In this document: positions 46,162 through 54,765 of the stretch, in pieces
Layout of the letters: each line of letters starts with the position of its first letter
Position numbering within the stretch: position 1 is the stretch's first letter
DNA from: Deltaproteobacteria bacterium
Lineage (GTDB): Bacteria > Myxococcota > B64-G9
Direction of reading: 5' to 3'
DNA length: 64,000 nucleotides
NCBI GenBank assembly: GCA_019314375.1
Contig: JAFCZJ010000006.1
Location: 1 to 64,000, forward strand
The notes under the pieces: generated by a model
Seen by the model: only the letters and a program-made list of their open reading frames with translations
What the model was told of the DNA's origin: nothing
Databases searched by the model: none
Translations under genes and position numbers: made by a program

Positions 46162-46230
46162 GAGGGGGACGTTGTTGCGTTATTCTCGTTATTCGAAGAA
46201 TAACGAGAATAACGCAACAACGTCCCCCTC
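46162..46230. repeat. Perfect 33-bp inverted repeat with 3-nt loop
   Basis: Arms 46162-46194 and 46198-46230 are perfectly complementary, with loop GAA. The outer end reads GAGGGGGACGTTGTTGCG. It would form an extremely stable hairpin, sits just after the FGE-like gene stop and ends 15 bp before speA. No T-tract. The GGGGGAC outer ends recall REP/REPIN elements mobilised by RAYT transposases, but no RAYT gene is in the window. Confidence 0.95.
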
Positions 46231-46245
46231 CGTGAGGTCGATAGC

Positions 46246-48147
46246 ATGGAAGCCTGGTCCATCAACGATTCTTTGGATCTATATAATGTGTGCGCCTGGG
46301 GGGCGCCTTACATGGACATCAACGAGGCGGGCCACCTGGTGGTCAAGCCTCGTGGCGACGCGGGACCCAGCGTGGACATGAAGGATTTGGTCGACAGTTT
46401 GATGCGGCGTGGATTGTCTCCGCCCATTCTGCTTCGTTTTTCTGACATCCTGCAGCACCGCATCGAGACTCTGTGCAAGGCCTTCGAAAACGCCATCGAT
46501 GAGAATGAGTACCTGGGTGAGTATCGTTTCATCATGCCGATCAAGGTCAACCAGCAGCGCTGGGTGATCGAAGAACTTTTGGAGCATGGGCGGCCTTTTC
46601 ATGTCGGCCTGGAGGCGGGCTCCAAACCCGAACTCTTCGTGGCGCTTGCCATGGTGGATGATCCTGATGCCCTGATCATCTGTAATGGTTACAAGGATCG
46701 GGAGTACCTGGAGACCGCCTTGATGGCGCAGAAATTGGGGCGCCAAGTCCTGGTGGTGGTGGATCGATTCGCTGAATTGCCTGCCCTTTTGGACATCGCG
46801 GCGGAGCTTTCGATTCGACCGCGCATCGGCGTGAGGACCAAACTCAACAGCAAGGGCTCGGGCAAGTGGATTGAATCGGCGGGGGACAGGAGCAAGTTCG
46901 GGCTGAACCCGACCGAGTTGATTCAGGCTGTATCCATGCTTCGTGAACGGGATTACTTGGATTGCTTGGAGCTTTTACACTTTCATTTGGGCAGCCAAAT
47001 CAACAACATCGCGGCTGTCAAAAACGCGCTCAGGGAAGCCTCCAGGCTTTTTGTGGATCTTCGACGCATGGGGGCGGATTTGAAGTTCATGGACGTGGGC
47101 GGCGGGTTGGCTGTGGACTACGACGGCTCGCGCACCAACTTTCACTCATCGATGAACTACTCGGTGCAAGAATACGCCAACGACGTGGTCTGGGCCGTGG
47201 AGGATGCTTGTCGGCAGGCCGAAGAGCCCGTCCCCACCTTGCTTTCCGAGAGCGGTCGCGCCGTGGCCGCACATCACGCGATGCTGATCTTTGATGTCCT
47301 GGGCGTTAACAAACGTGGTTCCGGTGAGATCCCCAAAAAGCCTGCTCCTGATGACCACAATGTGTTGCACCTCTTGTGGGAGGTCTATAACGCCATCAAC
47401 CGCAAGGGTTATCAGGAGGCTTTTAACGATTTGCTGGAATACCGAGCCGAGGTCCAGTCTCTTTATTTGCACGGTGTCATCAATTTAGAAAAACGGGCCT
47501 ACGCCGAAGAACTGGGTTGGGCCTGTGCCCAGAAATTGCTTCGTGTCATCCGGGGCTTGGACTATGTGCCGGACGACTTCGAGGATCTGGAGAAAGTTGT
47601 CTCCGATACTTACTACTGCAACTTTTCCGTGTTCCAGTCGGCACCTGACCATTGGGCCGTCAAGCAGCTTTTTCCTGTCATGCCCATCCATCGCCTGGGC
47701 GAAAAGCCGACCCGGGCAGCAACCATCGCCGATTTGACCTGTGACTCGGACGGCAAGATTGATCGTTTCATTGATATGCACGACGTACGCGACACCTTGC
47801 CACTCCATCCCCTTGGCGACGATCCTTATTTGTTGGGCGTGTTCATGGTGGGGGCCTATCAGGAGATATTGGGGGATTTGCATAACCTCTTTGGTGACAC
47901 CAACACAGTCAACATTCGTCTGGATGAGGACGGTGAGACCTGTGATTTGAACAATGTGACCATGGGCGAGAGCGTGTCCGAGGTTCTGAGCTACATGCGC
48001 TACACAGGCCGCAAACTGAGCAATAAATTGCGTACGGCGGCCGAGATGGCGCTGAAGCGTGGAGAGATTTCGCCCGAGGACGTTCGGGTTCTGATGCAGC
48101 ATTTCGACCGAGGCCTGATGGGCTATACCTACCTGGAAGACAACTAA
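46246..48147 (+). CDS. speA: Biosynthetic arginine decarboxylase (SpeA)
   Basis: 633 residues, the normal SpeA length. It converts arginine to agmatine with PLP, the first step to putrescine and spermidine. Fold-III PLP Lys100 in IMPIKVNQ. Other motifs: HFHLGSQINNI, MDVGGGLAVDYDGS, LSESGRAVAAHH, SVFQSAPDHWAVKQLFPVMP and a C-terminal CDSDGKIDRF. ATG 46246 follows GTGAGG. A strong hairpin repeat lies in the presumed leader. Confidence 0.96.
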   Translation: MEAWSINDSLDLYNVCAWGAPYMDINEAGHLVVKPRGDAGPSVDMKDLVDSLMRRGLSPPILLRFSDILQHRIETLCKAFENAIDENEYLGEYRFIMPIKVNQQRWVIEELLEHGRPFHVGLEAGSKPELFVALAMVDDPDALIICNGYKDREYLETALMAQKLGRQVLVVVDRFAELPALLDIAAELSIRPRIGVRTKLNSKGSGKWIESAGDRSKFGLNPTELIQAVSMLRERDYLDCLELLHFHLGSQINNIAAVKNALREASRLFVDLRRMGADLKFMDVGGGLAVDYDGSRTNFHSSMNYSVQEYANDVVWAVEDACRQAEEPVPTLLSESGRAVAAHHAMLIFDVLGVNKRGSGEIPKKPAPDDHNVLHLLWEVYNAINRKGYQEAFNDLLEYRAEVQSLYLHGVINLEKRAYAEELGWACAQKLLRVIRGLDYVPDDFEDLEKVVSDTYYCNFSVFQSAPDHWAVKQLFPVMPIHRLGEKPTRAATIADLTCDSDGKIDRFIDMHDVRDTLPLHPLGDDPYLLGVFMVGAYQEILGDLHNLFGDTNTVNIRLDEDGETCDLNNVTMGESVSEVLSYMRYTGRKLSNKLRTAAEMALKRGEISPEDVRVLMQHFDRGLMGYTYLEDN

Positions 48148-48164
48148 AGCCTAAGGAACTGACC

Positions 48165-48956
48165 ATGGATCTAAAACTTGAAGGCCAGAAGGCGCTGGTC
48201 TGTGGCGCCAGTCGTGGTTTGGGTTTTGCCTGTGCCCAGGCCCTGCTGACGGAAGGGGCGGATTGTTGCATCGCTTCTTCTTCCGAAGAACACATCCGCG
48301 AGGCAGCCGACCGGCTGGCCGAGGTCACCGGCCGATTGCCGACTTGGGCCGTGGCCGATTTGACCCAGGCAGGCGATCGGGAGGCACTTTTTCGAAAGGC
48401 CGAACAGAGCTTGGGCCAGATCGATATCTTGTTGGCCAATGCAGGCGGTCCACCGCCCGGACCATTCGAAAGCCATCCGGCCGAGCACTGGCAACTGGCC
48501 ATCGATTTGGCCCTGGGCATGGTCACCCACCTCTGCGGTCTGGTCTTGCCCGGCATGCGAAAACGTCAACATGGGCGAATCGTTCAGATCGTGAGCATCG
48601 CGGGACTAGAGGCCATCGATGGTTTGATTTTGTCCAACGCCTCTCGTCCAGCGGTTCTGGGCTTCGCCCATGCCCTGGCCCGTGAGGTGGGGAACGATGG
48701 CGTGTTGGTCAACTCCATCTGCCCGGGAATTTTCCTGACCGACCGCATTCGCGAGCTCGGCCGGGAGCGTTCCAAGCGTCAAGGCATCAGCCTGGAGCAG
48801 TATCTGGATAATCTGGGTGGGGATATCCCCCTGGGGCGTCCCGGTGATCCCAAGGAAGTCGGCGATTTGGCATCTTTTCTGGCCTCACCCCGCAATAGTT
48901 ACATGACCGGCGCGGCCCTGGTCATCGACGGAGGAAAGACCCGAAGGCTTCTGTGA
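48165..48956 (+). CDS. SDR oxidoreductase with Ser/Arg in place of Tyr/Lys
   Basis: 263 residues. Rossmann cofactor motif GASRGLG (14-20) and NAGG; Ser144 is present, but the positions of the catalytic Tyr and Lys are Ser157 and Arg161 (LILSNASRPAV). A subgroup of SDR proteins has this LSN..R variant. C-terminal LAREVGNDGVLVNSICPGIF and ALVIDGGKTRRL are typical. NAD(P)-dependent reductase activity is uncertain. Starts 18 nt after speA and may be co-transcribed. Confidence 0.85.
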   Translation: MDLKLEGQKALVCGASRGLGFACAQALLTEGADCCIASSSEEHIREAADRLAEVTGRLPTWAVADLTQAGDREALFRKAEQSLGQIDILLANAGGPPPGPFESHPAEHWQLAIDLALGMVTHLCGLVLPGMRKRQHGRIVQIVSIAGLEAIDGLILSNASRPAVLGFAHALAREVGNDGVLVNSICPGIFLTDRIRELGRERSKRQGISLEQYLDNLGGDIPLGRPGDPKEVGDLASFLASPRNSYMTGAALVIDGGKTRRLL

Positions 48957-49025
48957 TTTGTTTTTGGTTTGTTGCCTCCTTGCCTCCTTGCACTGCAAGT
49001 TCTATGCTCCGGGCAGGAGGATTTC

Positions 49026-50030
49026 ATGCCAGGTATCGGCGTCATTTCAAACCGTAACGCCCGTTTAAATAAGCTTTATCCCCAATTGAAGAACAGACTG
49101 GCTTTCTTGGTGGGTCGGGGCGGAGACCTTGCGTCCACGGGTTCCTTGGACGATGCGCGTTCCGCCATGGAGGAGTTCAAGCGGGTGGGTATCGACATGG
49201 TGGCCATCAGTGGCGGCGATGGCACGGCGCACCGGACCATCGAGATACTCATTGATGTATACGGCGATGCCGAATTACCACCGGTGTTGCTTCTGCCCAC
49301 GGGCACGCAGAACATGATCCCGGGTTCCTTCGGCATCCGGAACAGTGGGGTGACGACCCTGTTGTTGGCCATGGCCCGATATCGCCATAACATTCCCTTG
49401 CGCTGCATTCGGCGCAACGTGCTTAAGGTCAACGAACATTACAGTTTCATGTTCGGTGTGGGTATCGCACCAAGATTCTTGCAAGAGTACTATCGGCTGG
49501 AGGCCACAACGCCGATCAAGGCGGCCATGCTGGCGGGCCGTCTTGCGTTCGAGGGGATCCAGGGCACGGAGCGGGCCAAGTGGTTGACCGCGAAGATGCC
49601 CATGGAGATTCGTTTCGATGAAGGCCGATCTTTGCGAGTTCAGCCCCATTCGGTTTTTTGTTCCTTCATTGAAGAGATTTCCTTGCGTTTCAGGACTTTT
49701 CCTCGGGCCGGCTGGGATGAAGGCGTCTTTGAGGTCATGCAGGTCAAGGACAGTCCGATCCTGGTGCCCAAGGGCATGCCTTTTTTGTGGATGGGTTCAA
49801 TCCGACCCTTGGATGGCTTCGAGCGGGCCATGGCTCGTCGTTTGGAGTTGGTAATCGACAAGCCCGAACCCTACACACTGGACGGGGATGTCTATGATCC
49901 GACGGATCGTTTTGTCATTGAGGCCGGTCCGGAAATCGACTTTGTGGTGCCTGGTCTGAAGATTCTTCCCGGCGACAGCCGGGTGCGAAGCGGTAAGATC
50001 GGTCCCTGGGGTATGCAGTTCATTGTTTGA
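49026..50030 (+). CDS. Diacylglycerol/sphingosine kinase-family protein
   Basis: 334 residues from ATG 49026 (AGGAGG upstream). DAGK catalytic motif SGGDGTAHR (GGDGT 63-67) and LLPTGTQNMIPGSFG, matching the nucleotide-binding GGDGT/GT.N elements of lipid kinases. C-terminal beta domain ends PYTLDGDVYDPTD (the DGD/E motif). Probably phosphorylates a lipid at the membrane; substrate undefined. Confidence 0.88.
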   Translation: MPGIGVISNRNARLNKLYPQLKNRLAFLVGRGGDLASTGSLDDARSAMEEFKRVGIDMVAISGGDGTAHRTIEILIDVYGDAELPPVLLLPTGTQNMIPGSFGIRNSGVTTLLLAMARYRHNIPLRCIRRNVLKVNEHYSFMFGVGIAPRFLQEYYRLEATTPIKAAMLAGRLAFEGIQGTERAKWLTAKMPMEIRFDEGRSLRVQPHSVFCSFIEEISLRFRTFPRAGWDEGVFEVMQVKDSPILVPKGMPFLWMGSIRPLDGFERAMARRLELVIDKPEPYTLDGDVYDPTDRFVIEAGPEIDFVVPGLKILPGDSRVRSGKIGPWGMQFIV

Positions 50031-50050
50031 TATGAGCGAGGTGTGGCGTG

Positions 50051-52042
50051 ATGGCCAAGATCAAAGGCAGGCCTTTGGGGGATAGAGAGATTCTCGCAGC
50101 CTTGTTTCGGTCTCGGGTGGAGGAGGAGAGCCCCCAGACGGATTCGCGCTGGCGTCAGTTCTGCTTTGATGAAGATCGGCTGAGTTTGGAATTGCGCGAA
50201 TTGGCGAAACGAACCGGCAAGCGGGTGGCGGTCAAGCGCACCAAGGCCTTCGCCGCCGAGTTTTCCAAGCGGATGCGACTGCGCATCTCTCGCTTGGACC
50301 CGGTGGATCTGCCGGCCCCGGTGGACGACTTGAAGCTTCCCCGACATCTGGTGGGCACGGCCCTGGGGGTATTGGGCGCTGATTTGTTCCCTACTCGGCG
50401 GCGCGCACATCGACTGGCCATGGGCGCGGCCCGCGATTTGGCCTACTTCGGTTATGGCCGCCTGAGCGATCAGGTCCTGCCCCATCCGGCGGATTTGGTG
50501 CGTGGCGCCCTGGCGGGCGAGGACAGTCTCTATGTCCAGCCGGTGCTCTTGGACGAGGCGGGTCATTCCATGCGCCGTCGCTGGTCCATTTTCGACCTTG
50601 TGCAGGCCGATCCACACATGCACAGAGAACTGGATGGGGAAGGCGAGTTGGCCCGCTTTCAACAGCGACTCAGAGAAGATCCACTGGATGGCACCATGGT
50701 CAGCCGGCTGCGCTCTTTTTTTTCCCGGCGGGCCACCATCGGATTACGCGATACCGGTCGATGGGTGCTTGGCTCTCGCCATCCCTGGTTTGGCTGGGAA
50801 CGGGCCCGGGAGTTGTTGGCCCATTGCCAGGATCGATGGGGCACTGAAAATTTCATCTCGCCCCAGGTTGCCTTTTACTTGCCGGATTTAGAACAGGACG
50901 AAGAAGAACTGGAAGCCGTAGAGGCCCTCAATCGCTCCTTGGTCGATCTCTTCGCCAAGCGACTGGCCGGGAAGGTGCCTGCCGGCATGGTCGAAAAGCT
51001 GGGGTCCGACGGCCTGGCACTGATCTCGGACGCAGCATTGGACTGTCACCTGGATTTGCCCGACTTTGATCTGGAGCGGGCAGATCGCATCGGCGGCGAG
51101 ACCGCCTTGCGTTTCGCGAGCCACGTTGTTGGCTCGGTTGGCAAGGAACTCATAGGGCAAGGGAGCGGCCATGCTCGCAATTTCAACTTGCAGGCCCACT
51201 TTCTGGCCAAGGGAATGGAAGATCGTTGGCTGGATGGCTTCGCCGATGACGACAAACAGCGGATCTACACGGCCTTGCTCGAATTGCTTAAAGAGCACGA
51301 TGCCGGCGGTGGTCTGAAGGACGAAACCGGACAGTTGCTGAGTTATCGCCGCCCGACCCATCGGATCTACACTTTCGTGGCCAGCCCCGAGCCCATGCCC
51401 CGGGCTGAAGAACAGGTCTTGGACAGTTTTGATCTAAGTGAACTCAAGTTGCCGCAACACGCCCATTTGCTGCAAGCCCATCCCGAGATCTTCGAGAAGC
51501 TGGTGGTGTTCTTCGTGCTGGTCATGCGACTCCATCAGGATACGGGGCATTTGCCTGATCTGAAACCGCCCAAGGCCCTGCGTGACTTCTGGTTGCTCGG
51601 CATTTGGGGAACCCAGACCCGTAACCTGGTGGTTCACCTATACGCTCATCGGGACACGGGCAAGGTGCGCTCCGAGATCAGGCTTTTGGCTACAGAGCAA
51701 CATCGGGCACTGGAGCCGGAAGATCCCCTCTTGGAAGAAGCGGCTGTGACCAGGTTGGCCTCCGCTCGCTTGAACTCTGTGCTGACGGTCGGTCTCTTGC
51801 GGGCCCTTGGTACCTTCTCCATGGCAGCGGAAGAGAGTTACCAGGGAACCAGGGTGCAGGCCCTCGGCACGGTGGCTTTTGTCCGTCAGAGCCTGGAGGT
51901 TTTCCGAGAGACCGCCCGGACCGGCATCAAGGGCAGCTTGGTGGATCTGGCCACCACCTTGGAGGTGCTGGTGGATGCTTCGGTGGACGCAGCCCAACGA
52001 GGACTGGACCGAGTAGCCCGCCTGAGTCGCTCCGACGAGTAG
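50051..52042 (+). CDS. Large conserved unknown protein
   Basis: 663 residues from ATG 50051. No signal peptide or membrane segment. No motif that I recognise; there is a basic N-terminal third (KRVAVKRTKAFAAEFSKRMR), a central acidic linker (LEQDEEELEAVEAL) and a C-terminal helical domain with VVFFVLVMRLHQDTGHLPDL and WGTQTRNLVVHLYA. The latter faintly recalls ABC1/UbiB-like kinases, not enough for a call. It follows the DAGK-family gene by ~20 bp and may be in the same operon. Confidence 0.5.
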   Translation: MAKIKGRPLGDREILAALFRSRVEEESPQTDSRWRQFCFDEDRLSLELRELAKRTGKRVAVKRTKAFAAEFSKRMRLRISRLDPVDLPAPVDDLKLPRHLVGTALGVLGADLFPTRRRAHRLAMGAARDLAYFGYGRLSDQVLPHPADLVRGALAGEDSLYVQPVLLDEAGHSMRRRWSIFDLVQADPHMHRELDGEGELARFQQRLREDPLDGTMVSRLRSFFSRRATIGLRDTGRWVLGSRHPWFGWERARELLAHCQDRWGTENFISPQVAFYLPDLEQDEEELEAVEALNRSLVDLFAKRLAGKVPAGMVEKLGSDGLALISDAALDCHLDLPDFDLERADRIGGETALRFASHVVGSVGKELIGQGSGHARNFNLQAHFLAKGMEDRWLDGFADDDKQRIYTALLELLKEHDAGGGLKDETGQLLSYRRPTHRIYTFVASPEPMPRAEEQVLDSFDLSELKLPQHAHLLQAHPEIFEKLVVFFVLVMRLHQDTGHLPDLKPPKALRDFWLLGIWGTQTRNLVVHLYAHRDTGKVRSEIRLLATEQHRALEPEDPLLEEAAVTRLASARLNSVLTVGLLRALGTFSMAAEESYQGTRVQALGTVAFVRQSLEVFRETARTGIKGSLVDLATTLEVLVDASVDAAQRGLDRVARLSRSDE

Positions 52043-52168
52043 CGAAGAATTTCATCCGTCACAAGTTTTGCACATTTCAGTCATGGCCTTGCCTCAAAGG
52101 CTGCATGAACGGACCATGCTTCGCCCCTATGCTTGATCCAGAAACCAGATCAAGACAGGAGGCTAAGC

Positions 52169-53416
52169 ATGTTGCGCAATTTGTTAATGTGGCCCATTCG
52201 GATCCATTTGTTGGGGAGTCTGGGGATTGTGGTTGTGGTCTCTTTTGTCATCTCTGCCCAGGTCTCAAATCGATACAGCTTCGCAAACAGCGAGTTGGTG
52301 CAGGACGTGATGGAGCGCTGGGGCGCGCCCATCGTCCAGCCGGCGCCCTCGGTCCGCTATGTGACCAGCGGTGCGGTCTTTAACACCCTTCAGCCCTTGG
52401 CCCTGGCTGGACAGAAGATCAAGGTTCGGGCCAGCATGAATTATCGCAAACGGGGCCTGGTCTATTTTTCGGGTTTTGACTTTGACTTCTCCGGGGATTA
52501 TCGGGTGGTCAACGACCGACCCCATGCCGTGGACCTGGTTTTTGTTTTTCCTATTCGCATGCAGTCGAATCAGGTGCTCTTGAGTGATTTTGCTTTCCAG
52601 GTGGATGGCAAGACCGCGCCTGCCGACATGGCGGCGGGGCAGGACAAGTTGGTCTGGACGGGTCGGGCCCGGGCGGGGCAAGAACTGAGTTTTCACGTCG
52701 GTTTCCGCGGGCGAGGTCTGGATAGCTTCATCTACGAGATGGATCCGGATTTGCCCGTGCGAGATTTCGAGATGATTTTTGAGGTTTCCGGTGGGGACAC
52801 TTACGACTATCCCGCAGGGGTTGTCTCTTCTGATGATGTGCAGGTCACGGATGGGCGGGTGAGTCTGGCCTGGCGTCATGCTTCTTTGGAGTCAGGGGTG
52901 CCGGTGGGCTTGATTTTGCCCCGCGAGCAGGCTTTTGACACCGTGGTGGCTGCCATGGTGAGGCGGGGCTGGGCACCCTTTTTGGCTTTCTTTTTGGGTT
53001 TGACTCTCTTGGCTCTGGCTGGAAAACGACGTTTTGCCTTCTATGAGGCTTACCTGCTCTCTGCGTCCTTTGCTTTATTTTTCGTCTTGCTGGCTTATCT
53101 TGCTGCCTTTACCTTTTTCGCCTTGGCTTTTGTGATCAGTTGGCTTCTGGTCAGCACGCTCTTGGTTCTGTATTTGCGGGCTTGCCTTGGCAACCGGGCC
53201 GGCCTTGTGGGTTTGGGCTTGAGCATTGCGTTTTTGTTGGTGCCCAACCTGGCGGTGATCTTGGAAGGATTCACCGGGCTGATTTACACCGTAGAGATTA
53301 CTTTTGGTCTGGGCCTGGCCATGTTCCTCACCCGCCGAAAGGTCTTTCGCAAACTTCTCGACGAACTGAGCCTCTCGGGCAAGCTGCCCCAGGAAGGAAA
53401 ACAAGATGCGCTCTGA
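52169..53416 (+). CDS. CreD-like inner-membrane protein
   Basis: 415 residues from ATG 52169 (ACAGGAGG upstream). N-terminal signal-anchor (HLLGSLGIVVVVSFVI), a large periplasmic beta-rich domain (~150 residues; FSGFDFDFSGDYRVVNDRP, AVDLVFVFPIRM) and four to six C-terminal helices, as in the CreD/inner-membrane protein topology. Direct CreD motifs were not verified. Overlaps the next gene by 11 nt. Confidence 0.55.
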   Translation: MLRNLLMWPIRIHLLGSLGIVVVVSFVISAQVSNRYSFANSELVQDVMERWGAPIVQPAPSVRYVTSGAVFNTLQPLALAGQKIKVRASMNYRKRGLVYFSGFDFDFSGDYRVVNDRPHAVDLVFVFPIRMQSNQVLLSDFAFQVDGKTAPADMAAGQDKLVWTGRARAGQELSFHVGFRGRGLDSFIYEMDPDLPVRDFEMIFEVSGGDTYDYPAGVVSSDDVQVTDGRVSLAWRHASLESGVPVGLILPREQAFDTVVAAMVRRGWAPFLAFFLGLTLLALAGKRRFAFYEAYLLSASFALFFVLLAYLAAFTFFALAFVISWLLVSTLLVLYLRACLGNRAGLVGLGLSIAFLLVPNLAVILEGFTGLIYTVEITFGLGLAMFLTRRKVFRKLLDELSLSGKLPQEGKQDAL

Positions 53417-54755
53417 AATAACTATCGCTTTCGTGTGCTTGGCAATGGTGTTTGCTTCCGGGCGTAGTTTGGCTCAGGCACCGTCCAAACCCGCCGCGGT
53501 GGCCAGCTTGCCCTTGGAGGAGGTTTTGCGTCTTTACCGACAGGCAGACAGGCCCAGCCATATTCATGCGCCGGTGGCCCCGGTATCCGCCACCGTGGAT
53601 CGCATGGAGCTCAAGGCTCGTCTCTTGGACGCGGCATTGGATATTCGCGGCACCTTCCAGGTCAGCATCTTGAATGATGGAGCGTGGGTGCGTGTGCCTT
53701 TGATCCAGCTTGGTCCCGGTAGTCATCTGGCCGAGGTGCCACGCTTGAAGCGTGGTGTGCTCCTGGTGGAGGAGGGCAGCTTATGGCTCTTGACTCGCGA
53801 GCAGGGTCATTACGATTTTGATTTGGCCTGGGTCGAGGACGCGAAGGTTACAGGAGAAACCCGACAAGCTCAGCTCAAATTGGCACCGGCCACCGTAGCC
53901 CGCTTGTCGGTACAGCACGACGCGGGTTTGTTCACCTTGAAGCCGGGTTTTGTATCGGTCGGGGCTGAGGGGGCGGTCTACTACCCCAAAGCGGGTCGCC
54001 TTGCTGTCGGCTGGGCGCGCTCGGCCGCGGCGGCCGAGCGCAGTGAGCAGGCGGTGGTGGCCGAACGACCACAGTTGGAGCCTGTCGTGAGGCAGGCAGA
54101 CATCTCGGTGGTGGCCACCTTGCAAGGCCGTCGTATCGTGCGTGCCAAGTATGAACTGAGCTTCGCCGGCAACCAGGAGATTCTTTGCGACTTGCCCGAT
54201 GGACTTGTTTTGCGCCGGGTGCATTTGAACGGCCTGCCGGTGGCCTTTGAAGTACAGGAGGGCAGGGTGACACTACAGGTGGCACCCAGGCGAGCAGGCG
54301 ATGAGACGGCGCGATTGGAGCTGCTTCTGGATGGACAGGGAGAGGGGTTTTTGCTTTCCGGCAGGAAGCGTTTTGTCCTTCCTTCCTTGAGTTGGGGCAT
54401 CAATCAGGTGCGGGTCTCATTGCACATGCCGAGGGTTTTCAACTATCGTTGGACCGGCGGCAGTCTGGCACCGACCTCGAAGATAGCCGAAGTTCAATAC
54501 GCTCACCAAATCCCCACGCCGGGAAAAAGTTTAGGATTCCGCCAGCAGTTGGTCCAGGGTGCACCGGATTTGCACCTGGACTACACGGTGGACCTGGCCG
54601 GTCATTACTTCGACGGCCTCAACCCGCGCCCTCAATCCATCAAGTCCGTGACCTCCACGCAGGCCGCAACCGCGGAGCCAGTGGAAGGCGCACAAGTCTC
54701 GGTGCGGGCCGAGACCCAGGCGGCGGTGAGGACCTCGGGTTGGGAGGGGGAGTAG
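53406..54755 (+). CDS. Secreted hypothetical protein paired with CreD-like protein
   Basis: 449 residues. Signal peptide (MRSEITIAFVCLAMVFASGR ... LAQA). The mature chain is all-beta with phrases such as ALDIRGTFQVSILNDGAWVR and KYELSFAGNQEILCDLPDGL, suggestive of Ig- or transglutaminase-adjacent beta domains. The 11-bp overlap with the upstream CreD-like gene implies a common complex at the envelope. Function unknown. Confidence 0.5.
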   Translation: MRSEITIAFVCLAMVFASGRSLAQAPSKPAAVASLPLEEVLRLYRQADRPSHIHAPVAPVSATVDRMELKARLLDAALDIRGTFQVSILNDGAWVRVPLIQLGPGSHLAEVPRLKRGVLLVEEGSLWLLTREQGHYDFDLAWVEDAKVTGETRQAQLKLAPATVARLSVQHDAGLFTLKPGFVSVGAEGAVYYPKAGRLAVGWARSAAAAERSEQAVVAERPQLEPVVRQADISVVATLQGRRIVRAKYELSFAGNQEILCDLPDGLVLRRVHLNGLPVAFEVQEGRVTLQVAPRRAGDETARLELLLDGQGEGFLLSGRKRFVLPSLSWGINQVRVSLHMPRVFNYRWTGGSLAPTSKIAEVQYAHQIPTPGKSLGFRQQLVQGAPDLHLDYTVDLAGHYFDGLNPRPQSIKSVTSTQAATAEPVEGAQVSVRAETQAAVRTSGWEGE

Positions 54756-54765
54756 ACTGATCTGT

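Noticed and set aside
46157-46381. Short ORFs on both strands sharing a similar peptide (RGTLLRYSRYS)
   Set aside because: The similarity is a by-product of the 33-bp inverted repeat, not a gene.
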